Source of the DNA: Phascolomyces articulosus
Taxonomy: Eukaryota > Mucoromycota > Mucoromycetes > Mucorales > Lichtheimiaceae
DNA: 64,000 nt
Assembly: GCA_025677815.1 (NCBI GenBank)
Contig: JAIXMP010000009.1
Coordinates: 682,001-746,000 of the forward strand
Direction: 5' to 3'
Under the pieces are notes generated by a model. It made no database searches and was not told where the DNA came from. It was given only the letters and a program-made list of their open reading frames with translations. The stretch's first letter is position 1; the number at the start of each line of letters is the position of its first letter. Made by a program: the position numbers and the translations under genes. Shown here in pieces: positions 12,752-24,515 of the stretch.

Positions 12752-14058
12752 TCATGACACATCACCCTTTTCTTCCTTTTTATCTCCTTGCACTCGAACG
12801 ATTGATCCAGGAACCCAACATGAAATCGAGTTCTTGAATGTGACCTTTGGATCCCACATGTTACTTGCCGTTGGTAAGGGCGATAATAACGGAACTTTAT
12901 CCAAAATTCGTCGATACAACCGCCGTGCTTCTCTTAACTTCTTTTCACGTCCCTCTTTCACTTCCTCCATAGGTTTAAAATTCGGATTCACAAGTTGTAT
13001 CATAGATAATGTTGAATAAGGTGATGGTTCTGCTGCACAGGATGACGTAGGCAATGCTTGATGTGTGCGTGTTACTTTTGTCTTCGGTATTAATGTTGCG
13101 GAAGGACAAAGGTGCATCAAGTCTGGATGAGCTTCTTGCCCGCTATATAAATCGTTCCATAAAGGGCCACCAATTCTCAAGTTACCGGCATAACGTGGAT
13201 GGGATTCAGAAGCACCTGCACGTCGTTCCAGCTCGCATACGATTTCAAAGGGTAATGGGAGTAAAATTCGATCCAAAAGATTTGTTCTCCAACGCCATAA
13301 TAGATTAGCTTTTCGAGTAGGATGCAATGGTTTGTACTCGGGTGAAGGAAGCATTGGATCCACTTTTTTATGAAGTACAGAAACAATCAATCTATTGAGT
13401 GGTCCACAAAGTCGAGGTGGAGGAGCTGTTCTTGGTATATGTGGAATGAGTGGCTTTGGATGCTCGTAATCGGCTGGAAGTATAGTATATGGCTATATAT
13501 AATCCACAGCAACATGCAAGAATAATGTTGTTTAGATATTTAGCTTTTATATCAACAGGAAAATAGCAACCATATTAATACTGTAATGAAAAAGGAATCT
13601 TACTTTACCTCCAACAGCCGGTGCCGTGTCTTTCCACGCTGCCCATATGCTGCTTGTAATAACTTTAAGCAACTTTTTGTTTGTCCCTGATTCGCGCGTT
13701 CTATTCGATGTAAAAACTTATTTTTACATTATCATTAATATAGATTTTCAAAAAAATAAATATATTGCAAATACACTCCTTCTCTTTTGTTGTTTTACCT
13801 TTCTAGCTTCGCGTAATTTTTTCTTGATTCGAGCTTCATCGGTGCAGTCTTTATATTCGCGAAACGTTTTACGCGTACGATTAAATATAAATGTTCTATG
13901 TTTTTTTTTTTTGGCAAGAGTTATTTTAGTTATAATAAGACTTTCATAACAGCCAGTAATTCGTATTAGTTATTTAGGTAATACCTTGTTCGATCGTCGA
14001 AAAATGCAGATCCTTCACATAATATGCGACGATACAATATTCGGACGTAGCTTCTCAT
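12752..14058 (-). CDS. LYR-motif protein, Cup1-like family (probably mitochondrial)
   Basis: Exons (minus): 14058-13985, 13895-13799, 13686-13609, 13492-12752 (329 aa). The protein opens with an LYR motif (RILYRRIL, residues 7-14), then FIFNRTRKTFREYKD and KKLREARKGQ, with LLQAAYGQRGKTRHRLLE at about residues 65-83. This fits the fungal Complex1_LYR / Cup1-like N-terminal domain. A second LYR tract, ARRLYRRIL, occurs near residue 275 and precedes a DKVPLLSPLP segment that resembles the conserved C-terminal part of the same fungal family. LYR proteins bind the mitochondrial acyl carrier protein and help Fe-S or complex assembly; that role is inferred. The third exon starts at GGACAA after an AATCAG acceptor; an upstream TAG acceptor would bring in a stop. 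Confidence 0.75.
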
Positions 14059-14540
14059 AAATATTTTTTATATGTAAATAATGCTAAGGAAAAAAGGTAT
14101 CGTGTAACACAATTCACTTATCAAATTAATTGTCACAATGGGCTTTGATTAAAAATGAGGAACCGTCGTTTTTGTTTTTTACTTCAAGAATACATGGAAC
14201 AACTATTCACAAAAAAAAATGTTGACCACATGCTTATTATAGATCTTTTTCATTACGGTTTCCGTGACTATATGCATATAATATAAAAAATACATTTAAT
14301 AACACACGTACCCATGCTTACTGGATCTTCCAGAGGAATTAATTATGTTCTATTGAGGGGTTTACTTGCGGTGATAAAGGAAGAAGGTTGTTTTAAAAGC
14401 TCATCTGCTCTTGAAATATCCAAAGATTTGTAACTATATTGTATAGTTTAATGTATTTTCTGTTTAATTATATGTATTTATGAAGGCATATATTATTGAT
14501 CGCGTCCGTCCTTTCCTTTTTATCAATGTCTAAAAAAGAC
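14059..14540. other. Intergenic, LYR gene upstream region
   Basis: About 480 bp of AT-rich DNA upstream of the LYR gene. It may include the fully eroded last exons of the hydrolase pseudogene, which should lie here, but I could not align any. Confidence 0.5.
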
Positions 14541-15990
14541 TTACGTGTCTTCATTCGAAATTACCAAATGGAGTTGAATAGTATGCAATCGAAGAGAGAG
14601 AAAAGCAGTGAATCTGCCAACGAGATCTCCCGTGATACCTAACTGTAAGGTTTTAACATCTAGTTGGATAGGAAAGACGATGTAGAATGATAATGATATG
14701 CTTTTAGTTATATAAATTAAACAATAAAAATAGCATTCTTTACATGTTCTTGTTCTCATGGACTATTCAGTTGAACAGCACCACCTTCAGTATCATATAC
14801 TCCATAGTTCTTATCAATAAAAAAGTACATTTATTATTTACGTATTTGTTACCTATCATAAATATAAATTAAAACATTTCAACCCCGTTCTCACTTAAAA
14901 AAAGTAAACCTTCACTTACCACATAATTATCAAGTACTTCAGGATGGAGTAGTTTTCCTAATAACTGTTTCTTGAGTGGTTTGTGGCACTCCTCTCTATG
15001 GTTAGCATTAATTCAATAAAAAAAGATATCTTAGTAATATCACTAGTTAGAATACAAGAAATAATATGTTCAATATGACAATAAATACTTTTGCAGTTAC
15101 CTGCTTGCCCATGTATTTTGTCGCTTCATGGCAAAATTGTAAAGAAGAAATTGACTATACTGCTCATAATGAAGGACACGACTTCTACCATGGGTTCAAT
15201 GAGGCATAATCCATCAAAGATTTTTGGGGAAGTGAATCCTGCTAGGACTCTATTTTGGCAAAACACCATTATTGTATTATTGCTAGATAGATACCGTATT
15301 GTTTCAAAAAAAAAAAAAGGTTACGGATACTCTACAGACAAGTTGCACCAGCACTATGACCCGCTCCAATAATCTTATCATAATCATTTCTCAAGTTCAT
15401 ATTTTCAATAATATGTACAACATCCATACCAAGGTCATACAAGGTTGTTTTTTAAAAAAAGAAAAATTGAAAAGTTATTCCAATGGTCAATTGCCAGTTA
15501 TCTCCCCTTTTTTCTTCTGCTTACTGTCTAACCCAAGTAATTTTTTATTTAGACGAGCAGATTCTCCTTGATTTCGATGGTAAAGAGTAAGAAAACCAAT
15601 ATCTACATTGTCATAAGCTGACATTGTACGCAAACGATCGATCGATCGTCACGTGATAGGATACTGTGGACCTCCATTAATTTCATATTCGTTGACTTTC
15701 AACCCTCATTATCTTCACAATAATATGGTACATGGAAATATATAAATATACTAAGAAATACATAGCAAAGCAGTTCTCGTTAACTTTCACACCTCTATAT
15801 TTTCATCAAAAAAATGGGAATTTTGGCTGTGAAATTAAATGGAGTCCACTATACCATGTTTCATTTTGAAATCCTGTCGCATGGGCCCATATAAATGTAG
15901 TTTAGATGAATGCGTAGTTGCTGGCAACTCATGTTTGTCAACAACCACACGTAGAGTATCATATTGTTTGAACATGGATGGACTGGGATC
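14541..15990 (-). pseudogene. Decayed paralogue of the peroxisomal alpha/beta hydrolase
   Basis: Fragments on the minus strand match the intact hydrolase at 6319-7940 in order but in different frames. In transcription order they are: LRVVVDKHELPATTHS, then HATGFQNE (frameshifted), about 15990-15850; FLTLYHRNQGESARLN (about 15625-15545); VVHIIENMNLRNDYDKIIG with an intact GAGHSAG elbow (about 15440-15340); SPKIFDGLCLIEP and a frame-shifted KRQNTWASR (about 15240-15110); REECHKP...LLHPEVLDNYV, about 14997-14925; NYGVYDTEGGAVQL, about 14815-14768; and LRLHTIQLHLVISNEDT (to about 14541). The donor after DNYV falls where the intact gene has an intron (QNYI|gtaagt), so the copy arose from genomic DNA rather than mRNA. 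In-frame stops and frameshifts rule out one product. The last exons are not recognisable. Confidence 0.8.
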
Positions 15991-17279
15991 ATATAAATTT
16001 GTTTAGGGATCAGAAAAATAAGGAAAAAGGAACAAGAAGAGAGAAAGCCATTTTATATAATAGGTTAATCCATTAGTAGTGCACCGTCTTTTTTTATCTT
16101 TTATCGGGGCACTCGAGAGATGATTTAAAAACATCCTGCATCATGACATGCATACATAAAAAACCATATACGTGGTTTCGTTTTTATATTGTATTACACA
16201 TAGGTTCGCTGTATCTTTAAAAACCAAGAGTTTGTAATAATATATCAAGATGATACGTATAATCGAATAACTATATATAGATCATTGTTCACGATCAACA
16301 GGATCATAAATTCCCAGGAGAACTGAGTAGATGAAAATTAACCCTCGCCCCTTTATTTTCTCAATAACGTACATTACTACCTTAGAGTTTTTGTGGTAAA
16401 TAGGAGCAGGGTTATTGAAGAGTTTCCTTCCATTTTTTAAACCTATCAATATTATATGGACCTAGATAAGTACGTATTTTTGAAGCCGATTCAATTTGCA
16501 TTACAAGTAAATATTCCATTGTTTAAAAACTTTATCATTTTTGCAGTGATGATGAAAAGCATGTATAGAATCAAAATAACTTGGTTCATTATACTAGTGT
16601 TTCACTGGAAGGTACGATTGATAGTATATATATCGGCAAACCCCACTTACGATACGTATCGTTACCGGTCCCTTTATCCAAAAGCTTATTATTGAAATGC
16701 AAACTACAGATTCCATTTTATCTCATTGTTTCCCGTTTTTGCAGATTACCGCATGCATAATTTATTTGCAGTAAAAAATTGTCAAATGAAGATGGGACAG
16801 AGGCTGCAAACATAATGTATTATGATGTCATGGCACTATTGGAATTACTTTTACTTATTGGAATAAATTACGTCTAGTATCTCTTTACTGTTCCCTCTCC
16901 CGTTAATTCCTAACCGCTACCGCTGCGCGTTGTCACGCATCGAATGTTATTTGGCATTATTTATCTATCTCTATTCACTAACCTCAATTTTGAGATTAAC
17001 TATTATTATTATACATCCAAGCTAAATTCTTTTATCTACTACTCTGTACAGGTTAAACAGTTGTACAAGCTACAGTTTCCATATCGGGCCAACTTCTACA
17101 AACTTTTGACGATTATCGCATCCCTCTTATTGCATAAATTTAATAGCATCTCATAAAAAAATATCTAGTACCCAAACCAACAGATTAAACGATACTAACA
17201 CTACCATTGAAAATGATCCGATTTTTTGACAGGATATATAATAAATACTATACTTTTTTAAAAAAATAAGCCACTTGTT
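15991..17279. other. Intergenic, pseudogene to BCS1
   Basis: About 1.3 kb of AT-rich sequence with no coding-quality frame. It holds a short T6A7 palindrome at 17254-17266 just beyond the BCS1 stop. Confidence 0.55.
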
Positions 17280-20037
17280 TCATTCCTCCTTCATTGTGGT
17301 CGTTGAACTATCACTACTCTTACTATCATTATCATGGGAACGAACCCATTTTGAAACCAAGTGAACGGCCTCTGAGGGATTTCGTTTATGTCCCATTAAA
17401 AATCCTTGCAAATGCGCCATACTGAACCGCATATCTGGTACTTGTGCGGCAAACGAGGAGGCCAATGCATGTGAACGGTCGGGTGTCAATGAAGGATAAA
17501 ATTTTTGAAAAAGTTCATACGCTTGGTTTTGAGTCGCATTACCAAAGTGAACGCGAACATCAATACGACCTATATTATATATGATAATAATAAAATCATC
17601 AATAATGACATGACATGGCATCATTTCATTTGATGAATCCTCGGAGTATATATATACACTGGGCGGTGAGGGAAATTGGAATGCGACTTACCAGGTCGAA
17701 TCAAAGCAGGATCCAATTTTTCAATATGACTTTATAAAGTTGACGGCGACAAAAAAAAATAAAAATAAAAATAAAAAAAAATAAAAAAACTGTTAAAAAC
17801 AGATTCCTCCCAACAAAACGGATACCCTTAGTCATTCAACGCTTACTTTGTAGTCATACATAATATACGTCCTTCTTGAGCTGCTACTCCATCAATTGCA
17901 TTTAATAATCCTTAATGAATAGTATCATCTTTGACTTAGTAATCTTCCTATTACACTTAACATACTTCATGAACATAAAAAGCACCCCTTTCCGGAGAAA
18001 ATCAACCAGCCAACGTACCTGAAAATGTAATATTATTGGTGACAGTGCTTTCACCCTTAGTTCGTTGTACAAATGCAGCATCCACATCTTCAATCAATAA
18101 AATACATCGACTGGGTGTTTCTGTTACTAACTCGCCCAAAGTATCATCCGTTAAACTTTTGTTGCTTAGATTCACGACATAAATATTCTACCGGAAAAAA
18201 TGCATGTCAATTACGTTTGAAACCTTGTCTTTATCTTAAAACCATCCTCATTTTCTTTATTTTCCATATAAACCTTACCAATCCAAGTTCACCCTAAAAA
18301 ATTCAAATTGTTTTACTTTTTTAGTACTTGATCTAAATATATATACATTTTATCTTTATATCACATAAATAATCAACTTACTGCTAGTGAATAAACAAAA
18401 CTTGTCTTGCCTGTTGATTCGGTAACAGAAGGGGTTTTTCGGAAGAGGATTTTATTAATACTTTTTTTTTTTTGGTTTCAAAGGTTGTACAAGATGATTT
18501 TCCTCAGCAATCAAAAAAAAAAAAATAACTCAGCGTAATGCGAAGATGTTTACCTGAACCTGGAGTACCATATAAAAGAAAACCACGTCGGTAGGGTATA
18601 CCACGATCACTATACCATTGTTCAGATACCAAAAATTCTTGAGCATCTTCTACTAGATCTGTTTTGACATTGGTTGGAATAACAATAGTAGACAGAGGTC
18701 GTTTAGGTCTTGAACGTGTTCTCCTCCAAGCCCCATATTGGTCTATACCATTTGTTATTGTTATGATTGTTATTTTTTTAATCTATGCATCAGATATAGT
18801 AACATGGTATGCATGGAAAAATAGAAAACTATTTGTATACGTTACCAGCTGCATAAACCACTGTTCGACTCAGATCACGATCAATATATTGTTTTTGTGC
18901 ATCTATCACTAATTCTTCCAATAATTTCCTTGACCTTCCAAATGTACTTATTTGTATTCTTTCTAATGCAGGACTACTGGATGCGGCTGCAGCAATGGCA
19001 GAGGAGGGTTGAGGTCGTTCGCGTGTAAGCCATAACAATCTTTTTTTATACATAAAAACATGGATACCTAGGAGAAAGTAAGCGTTTTTCTTAATAAACC
19101 TTATTTCTCTCTATATATCTTTATATATAATGCCAACCTCCTCATATATCCAGCTATTCCATATCATTATTATCATCCATACCTGGAGCAGGTAAAAAAT
19201 AAACAGGTGGTAGTTTATTCGCATCCAATCCTTCACCGATGAGTCGTTGCCCTGCGCGCGTAATAGTGGTTGACACTGAAAACCGAGACGCGTTTCGACT
19301 ATAAGGTTGATCATTCAGCCAATTCAAAATCCAGCTATAAATATATAATAATCAAAATTAGTATGGTTTCACATGCGTTTTCCCATGGACAAGAATTACA
19401 TTACATTTATTTATTTTTTTTCTGTAAAAAAAAAATAATAATTGTTGTGTAATGGTGATAACATATACCAAAAAGAGTCCAATTCATCTACTTGTGAGAT
19501 CAAGAAACTATAATATATTTATACCTGTAAGATTCATCACGGCTATCAAAATCCACAGCAGCAATGGTTTGTTTTTTCAGATATTCCATTAAAAACCCAC
19601 CAAAATAACGAAAACTAGCCACGGCACCTTGATGATTTATCATAGGTCATATATATTCAATGGATAGCATCATCAATAAAAATGTGAATAATATAATAAA
19701 AATATTTTAGTTTACCTCCAATTACGGCTAATTGCAAACCACCAGTGGCAAGTCTGAATAATCATCATCATCAAAGGGCAACGTGAGCAACATCACATAA
19801 AAGCACGCGACTTGGTCCCAAAAAAGAAATTACCAACAAATAATAATACAAAACTTACTCTCCCATTCCCAGCTTTTCCGCCATGGTGGAAATGAACCCA
19901 CCTAGTGATCCTGAATCAGGTGGTCCACTACTACTTCCTGGTGGTGGTATAGGTAGTCCAGAAAAAGGTCGAACATGTCTTTTGGTTATAAGTGATATAT
20001 AAGTAGGACCAAGAAGCGTTGTTGAAGACTTTGCCAT
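17280..20037 (-). CDS. BCS1: Mitochondrial AAA ATPase BCS1 (complex III Rieske translocase)
   Basis: AAA protein of the mitochondrial inner membrane that translocates folded Rieske Fe-S protein during complex III assembly. Eleven exons (minus): 20037-19859, 19753-19716, 19627-19525, 19334-19183, 19067-18846, 18742-18554, 18410-18382, 18187-18019, 17910-17847, 17729-17692, 17569-17280 (490 aa). The BCS1_N domain includes the hydrophobic segment GGLQLAVIGG, SFRYFGGFLMEYLKK and FDSRDESYRWILNWL. Walker A GTPGSGKT is at 290-297 and Walker B ILLIEDVDAAF at about 333-343. The second region of homology reads TTNHIEKLDPALIRPGRID. Walker A is itself split by an intron after TCA G. The gene is divergent from aconitase, another mitochondrial protein. 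Confidence 0.95.
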
Positions 20038-21151
20038 AATATAATATCCTTTTGATAATAATAAAAAAAAAATTGGTCGGATATGTCCACGCGTTCAGAA
20101 GTTGTTGTTATTTTGAAAATCTCCGCTCTCCCTGCGTGATATTTTTTGTTTTTCATCATTGAAATCATGAATGGCTTGCCCAAAAAAAAAAAAACCTCAC
20201 CAAGTTGCCAAAGTGGGTAGACTATTTTAAATCGGAGTCGAGTTTCTCAAAGGGAAACAATAGATTTGATAATAAAATTTTTGACATTTTTTATGCCGTT
20301 CTTTTTTTGTTATCTTTTTTAATAAGAAAATGGGGGATGGGAACTTCTTGACAACTTATCAAAAAAAAAAAGAAGTAAAGAAGAAAAAAAAAGGTTTTGG
20401 AAAAGAAGACGCGTAAAGGAATTCAAAATTTCAGGAGAGAGAAGGAAGAAATGTATTTGGCTAAATAATTAATGAGAGAGAAGCTGCATTTGGATAAAGG
20501 TTAAGCCATCCTATTTGTCGGACCATCTAAGATTTTTCGTGGCCCTTTTGAATTTTTGCACGGCCCTGTTACGCCTAACATGGCCCTAATACATGGCCCT
20601 CCGGAAAATGGATAATAGTGCTTGGTCATCCCCTTCACTCTGATTATTTATTATTACTATTTACTATTTACCATGGTAATATCTTATATTTAACTGTAAA
20701 TAGTTTATCATATCATGACCTTGACTTTGACAGAATACCAATAGTATATTAGCATAACGACAAGCATAATATCAGGTAAAAAGGGTCTTTAAATAGATCA
20801 TCCTGTTATCTTTTATCAGCGTTTATGACGTTATGTGTGGAGAAAGGAAAAGGTTGCACTGAAAAAATTTATCAGGTATTTATTTCACATGGCGCACACC
20901 AAAAAACCGATTCTTGCTTTGTAGTTGTGTGACCTCAGGTTTATTTCAAATCCCGACAGGAAGTTGGTCTTCTTTTACATAATAGCTGGGGGTTTGACTT
21001 TTTTATTTACTTTTCTTCTTTTCTTCTTTTTTTTTTTCAACTTCTTTTTCTCTTTTCCACCCCCCCTCTCTTCTTTTTTTTTTTATTTTTTGAAAGGTTT
21101 CTTTGTCTGATCACCGGCAGAGCTTCCAATTTTTAATAACACATACATATC
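20038..21151. promoter_or_regulatory. Divergent BCS1 / aconitase promoter region
   Basis: A 1.1 kb bidirectional intergenic region. Its middle holds four GGCCCT motifs (20541-20600, listed separately). A long C/T-rich tract at about 21000-21095 sits just upstream of the aconitase ATG and looks like a pyrimidine-rich core promoter of a highly expressed fungal gene. No gene recognised inside. Confidence 0.6.
20541..20600 (+). promoter_or_regulatory. Array of four GGCCCT motifs in the BCS1-aconitase promoter
   Basis: Four GGCCCT hexamers in the same orientation at 20541-20546, 20562-20567, 20582-20587 and 20595-20600. Three are preceded by T and one by C; copies 3 and 4 share CATGGCCCT. Spacings are 21, 20 and 13 bp, so the first three lie near one or two helical turns apart on the same face. 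This is much denser than expected in AT-rich DNA and suggests a transcription-factor array; the factor is unknown. Confidence 0.5.
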
Positions 21152-24036
21152 ATGCTTTCATCTAACGCCTTCATGAGAGCCGCCAAGGTAATAAAGTCCT
21201 ACTGATTTAAAAAGATGATGGATAGAGGAAAATGGTACTGACATGAGAGCGCGTTTTTTTTAGTCGGTTTCTCCCGCCATCAAGGCCATCCCTTCCCGTA
21301 CTTATGCTCAAGCTGCTGGTACATGGGCTTCCCAAAAGGTTGCCATGTCCAACTTGGAACAAGACAAGTTCATCAACTACCAAAGAATTGAGGATAACCT
21401 TCAAGTTGTCCGTAAGAGGCAAGTGACATTTTTCTATTGCGTCATGGGGTCTCATGTGTTATTGTGTACCCGTGTGTGTGCGTGTGTAATAGAGTGTGAA
21501 AAAAGAAAAGAGTTGAAAACTAAGTGTTGGAAAGAGGAAAGTAATAATGAAAAGATTGGAATAAGGGATATGAGAGAAGGATATCAATAGCAGAAGAAGC
21601 TAACTTATATCGACATCGATTACAGATTGAACCGTCCTTTGACCCTTTCCGAAAAGGTTGTTTATGGCCATTTGGACGATGCTCAAAACCAAGATATCGT
21701 TCGTGGTGAATCTTACCTTAAGCTTCGTCCCGATCGTGTTGCATGCCAAGATGCTACTGCTCAAATGGCTTTGCTTCAATTCATGTCTGCTGGTCTTCCT
21801 AGCGTTGCCGTCCCCACCACTGTCCATTGTGACCATTTGATTCAAGCTCAAAAGAGTGGTGTTCCCGATTTGGCCCGTGCCATTGACATCAACAAGGAAG
21901 TCTATGACTTTTTGGCTACTGCCTCCGCCAAGTACAACATTGGTTTCTGGAAGCCTGGTTCCGGTATTATCCATCAAATTATCTTGGAAAACTATGCTTT
22001 CCCCGGTGGTCTTATGATCGGTACTGATTCTCACACCCCTAACGCTGGTGGTCTTGGTATGGTTGCCATTGGTGTCGGTGGTGCTGATGCTGTCGATGTC
22101 ATGGCTGATATTCCTTGGGAATTGAAGTGCCCCAAGGTTATTGGTGTTAACCTTCATGGTAAGATGAACGGCTGGACCTCTGCCAAGGATATCATCTTGA
22201 AGGTTGCTGGTATCTTGACCGTCAAGGGTGGTACCGGTGCTATTGTTGAATACACTGGTTCCGGTGTCGACACTCTTTCTTGTACCGGTATGGGTACTAT
22301 CTGGTAAGTTTTATTTCAAAAGATATATCTGTATTTTTTTTCTAATAGATACGCGTAAAGAAAACGCCACATTGTAAACATGTGTAATTAACGCCGTTTA
22401 TCCCCCTTTTTTATTTATTATTTACCTATTTAATTAGTAACATGGGTGCTGAGGTAACGTATCACTTTTAATCTGCATAAACATGCATGGAAACGCATCT
22501 ATGATATACACCCCTTTTTTTTACTAAATCGACGAATATCATTTTTTATAATAATAATAGATTGGTGCCACCACCTCCATGTTTCCCTTCAACGAACGTA
22601 TGGGTGAATACCTCCGTTCCACCAACCGTGCTGACATTGCTCGTTATGCTGAACAATTTGGCCACAACTTGCGTGCTGATGAAGGTGCTCAATACGATGA
22701 AATGATCGACATTGATCTTGACAAGCTTGAACCCCATATCAACGGTCCTTTCACTCCCGATTTGGCCACTCCTTTGTCCAAGTTCAAGGAAACCGCCATC
22801 AAGAACGACTGGCCCCTTGAATTGAAGGTCGGATTGATCGGTTCGTGTACCAACTCCTCTTATGAAGACATGGCCCGTTCTGCCTCTCTCGTCCAACAAG
22901 CCAGCGAACACGGTTTGAAGTGTAAGTCCAAGTACACCATCACTCCTGGTTCCGAACAAATTCGTGCTACCATTGAACGTGACGGTATTATGGACACTTT
23001 GACCAACGCCGGTGGTGTTGTCTTGGCCAACGCTTGTGGTCCTTGTATCGGTCAATGGGATCGTCAAGATATCAAGAAGGGTGACAAGAACTCTATTATC
23101 ACCTCTTACAACCGTAACTTCACTGGTCGTAACGATGCTAACCCCGCCACTCACGCATTCGTTGCTTCCCCTGAAATTGTCACTGCTTTGTCCATTGCCG
23201 GTGACTTGGGCTTCAACCCCATGACCGATTCTTTGACTGGTGCTGATGGTAAGCCCTTCAAGTTGGATCCTCCCTCTGGTGATGCTTTGCCCACCAAGGG
23301 TTACGATGCTGGTGAAAACACTTACCAAGCTCCCCCTGCTGACCGCAGCCAAGTCAACGTTGCCGTCGATCCTTCTTCCAACCGTCTTCAATTGTTGAAG
23401 CCTTTCGATAAGTGGGATGGTAAGGACATTCAAGGTATCCCTATTCTTATCAAGGTCAAGGGTAAGTGTACCACTGATCACATCTCCATGGCCGGTCCTT
23501 GGTTGAAGTACCGTGGCCATTTGGATAACATCTCCAACAACATGTTGATTGGTGCTATCAACATTGTCAACGGTGAAGCCAACAGTATCAAGAACGTCTT
23601 CACTGGTGAATTCGCTGGTGTTCCCGATACTGCCCGTGACTACAAGGCTCGTGGTGTCAAGTGGGTTGTCGTCGGTGATGAAAACTATGGTGAAGGTTCT
23701 TCCCGTGAACACGCCGCTTTGGAACCCCGTTACCTTAACGGTGCTGCCATCATTGTCAAGTCTTTCGCTCGTATTCACGAAACCAACTTGAAGAAGCAAG
23801 GTATGCTTCCATTGACCTTTGCTAACCCCGCTGACTATGACTTGATCGACCCTACCGATAAGGTTGACATTGTTGGTTTGACCGACTTCAAGCCTGGTCA
23901 ACCTTTGACTCTCCGTCTCAACAAGGCTGATGGCAAGACCCAAGACATCACCTTGAACCACACTTTCAACGAAGGTCAAATTGCTTGGTTCAAGGCCGGT
24001 TCAGCCCTTAACCTCATGCGTGAAAAGAGCGCTTAA
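21152..24036 (+). CDS. ACO1: Aconitate hydratase, mitochondrial
   Basis: Fe-S enzyme of the TCA cycle converting citrate to isocitrate. Exons: 21152-21187, 21264-21418, 21626-22303, 22438-22453, 22561-24036 (786 aa, usual length). The N-terminus [12 protein letters not shown]...IPSRTYAQ is a typical mitochondrial presequence. The 4Fe-4S ligands are Cys391 (GSCTNSS) and Cys454/Cys457 (NACGPCIG). Other signatures are [34 protein letters not shown] and [15 protein letters not shown]. Intron 2 (21419-21625) begins AG|GCAAGT, a canonical GC-AG intron; using the nearby GTAAGA gives a stop. Exon 4 is a 16-nt microexon. Codon choice is strongly biased to C-ending codons, unlike the neighbours, consistent with high expression. 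Confidence 0.98.
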
Positions 24037-24515
24037 ATTTTTTAAGTAATTTTCTTTCTCTTTTCTTTATCATTTTTCTTATCATCCATCTTTCTCCCAT
24101 CCTATAACTCAAAAAACATCCCCCATAACACTTTATCACATTTCAAAACAACATCACTTTTCATGTAAAATAAAAAAAGTTGTAATTAGCATTTCTTTCA
24201 ATAAGAGAATTAAACATTAAAAAACACACCCCAAAAGTTGTTTCACTCTTCATTTTTTTCTTTTGATAAATGGATTTTTGGATCATTTGGGTGGTGAATA
24301 AGGGACATAATAGGATTTGGAGGAAATTGGAATCAATAGTTATGGTTTCTACTGCTCTGGCAGTGATGGAAGTATGGTTTTCTTGTTTTAGTTATAATAA
24401 GAAGGGCATTAGATTAAATTGTATCTATAAGATGTTCGTTCGTTCAGGAAGTAGAGAATATATACAACAATAAATTGAGTGAAGCGAAAGAAGATGACAT
24501 TGTCGTTTTTGTTTT
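24037..24515. other. Convergent 3' region, aconitase to ARFRP1
   Basis: About 480 bp holding the 3' UTRs of two convergent genes. T-rich stretches follow the aconitase stop. No gene recognised. Confidence 0.6.

Noticed and set aside
15091..15571. Two plus-strand frames
   Set aside because: They lie antisense to the hydrolase pseudogene and gain their openness from it.
22546..23979. 477-codon open frame antisense to aconitase
   Set aside because: It is a shadow of the strong codon bias of aconitase; the product is a Val/Thr/Gly-rich string with no domain, and the sense strand is clearly the gene. The same applies to 21600-22157 minus.
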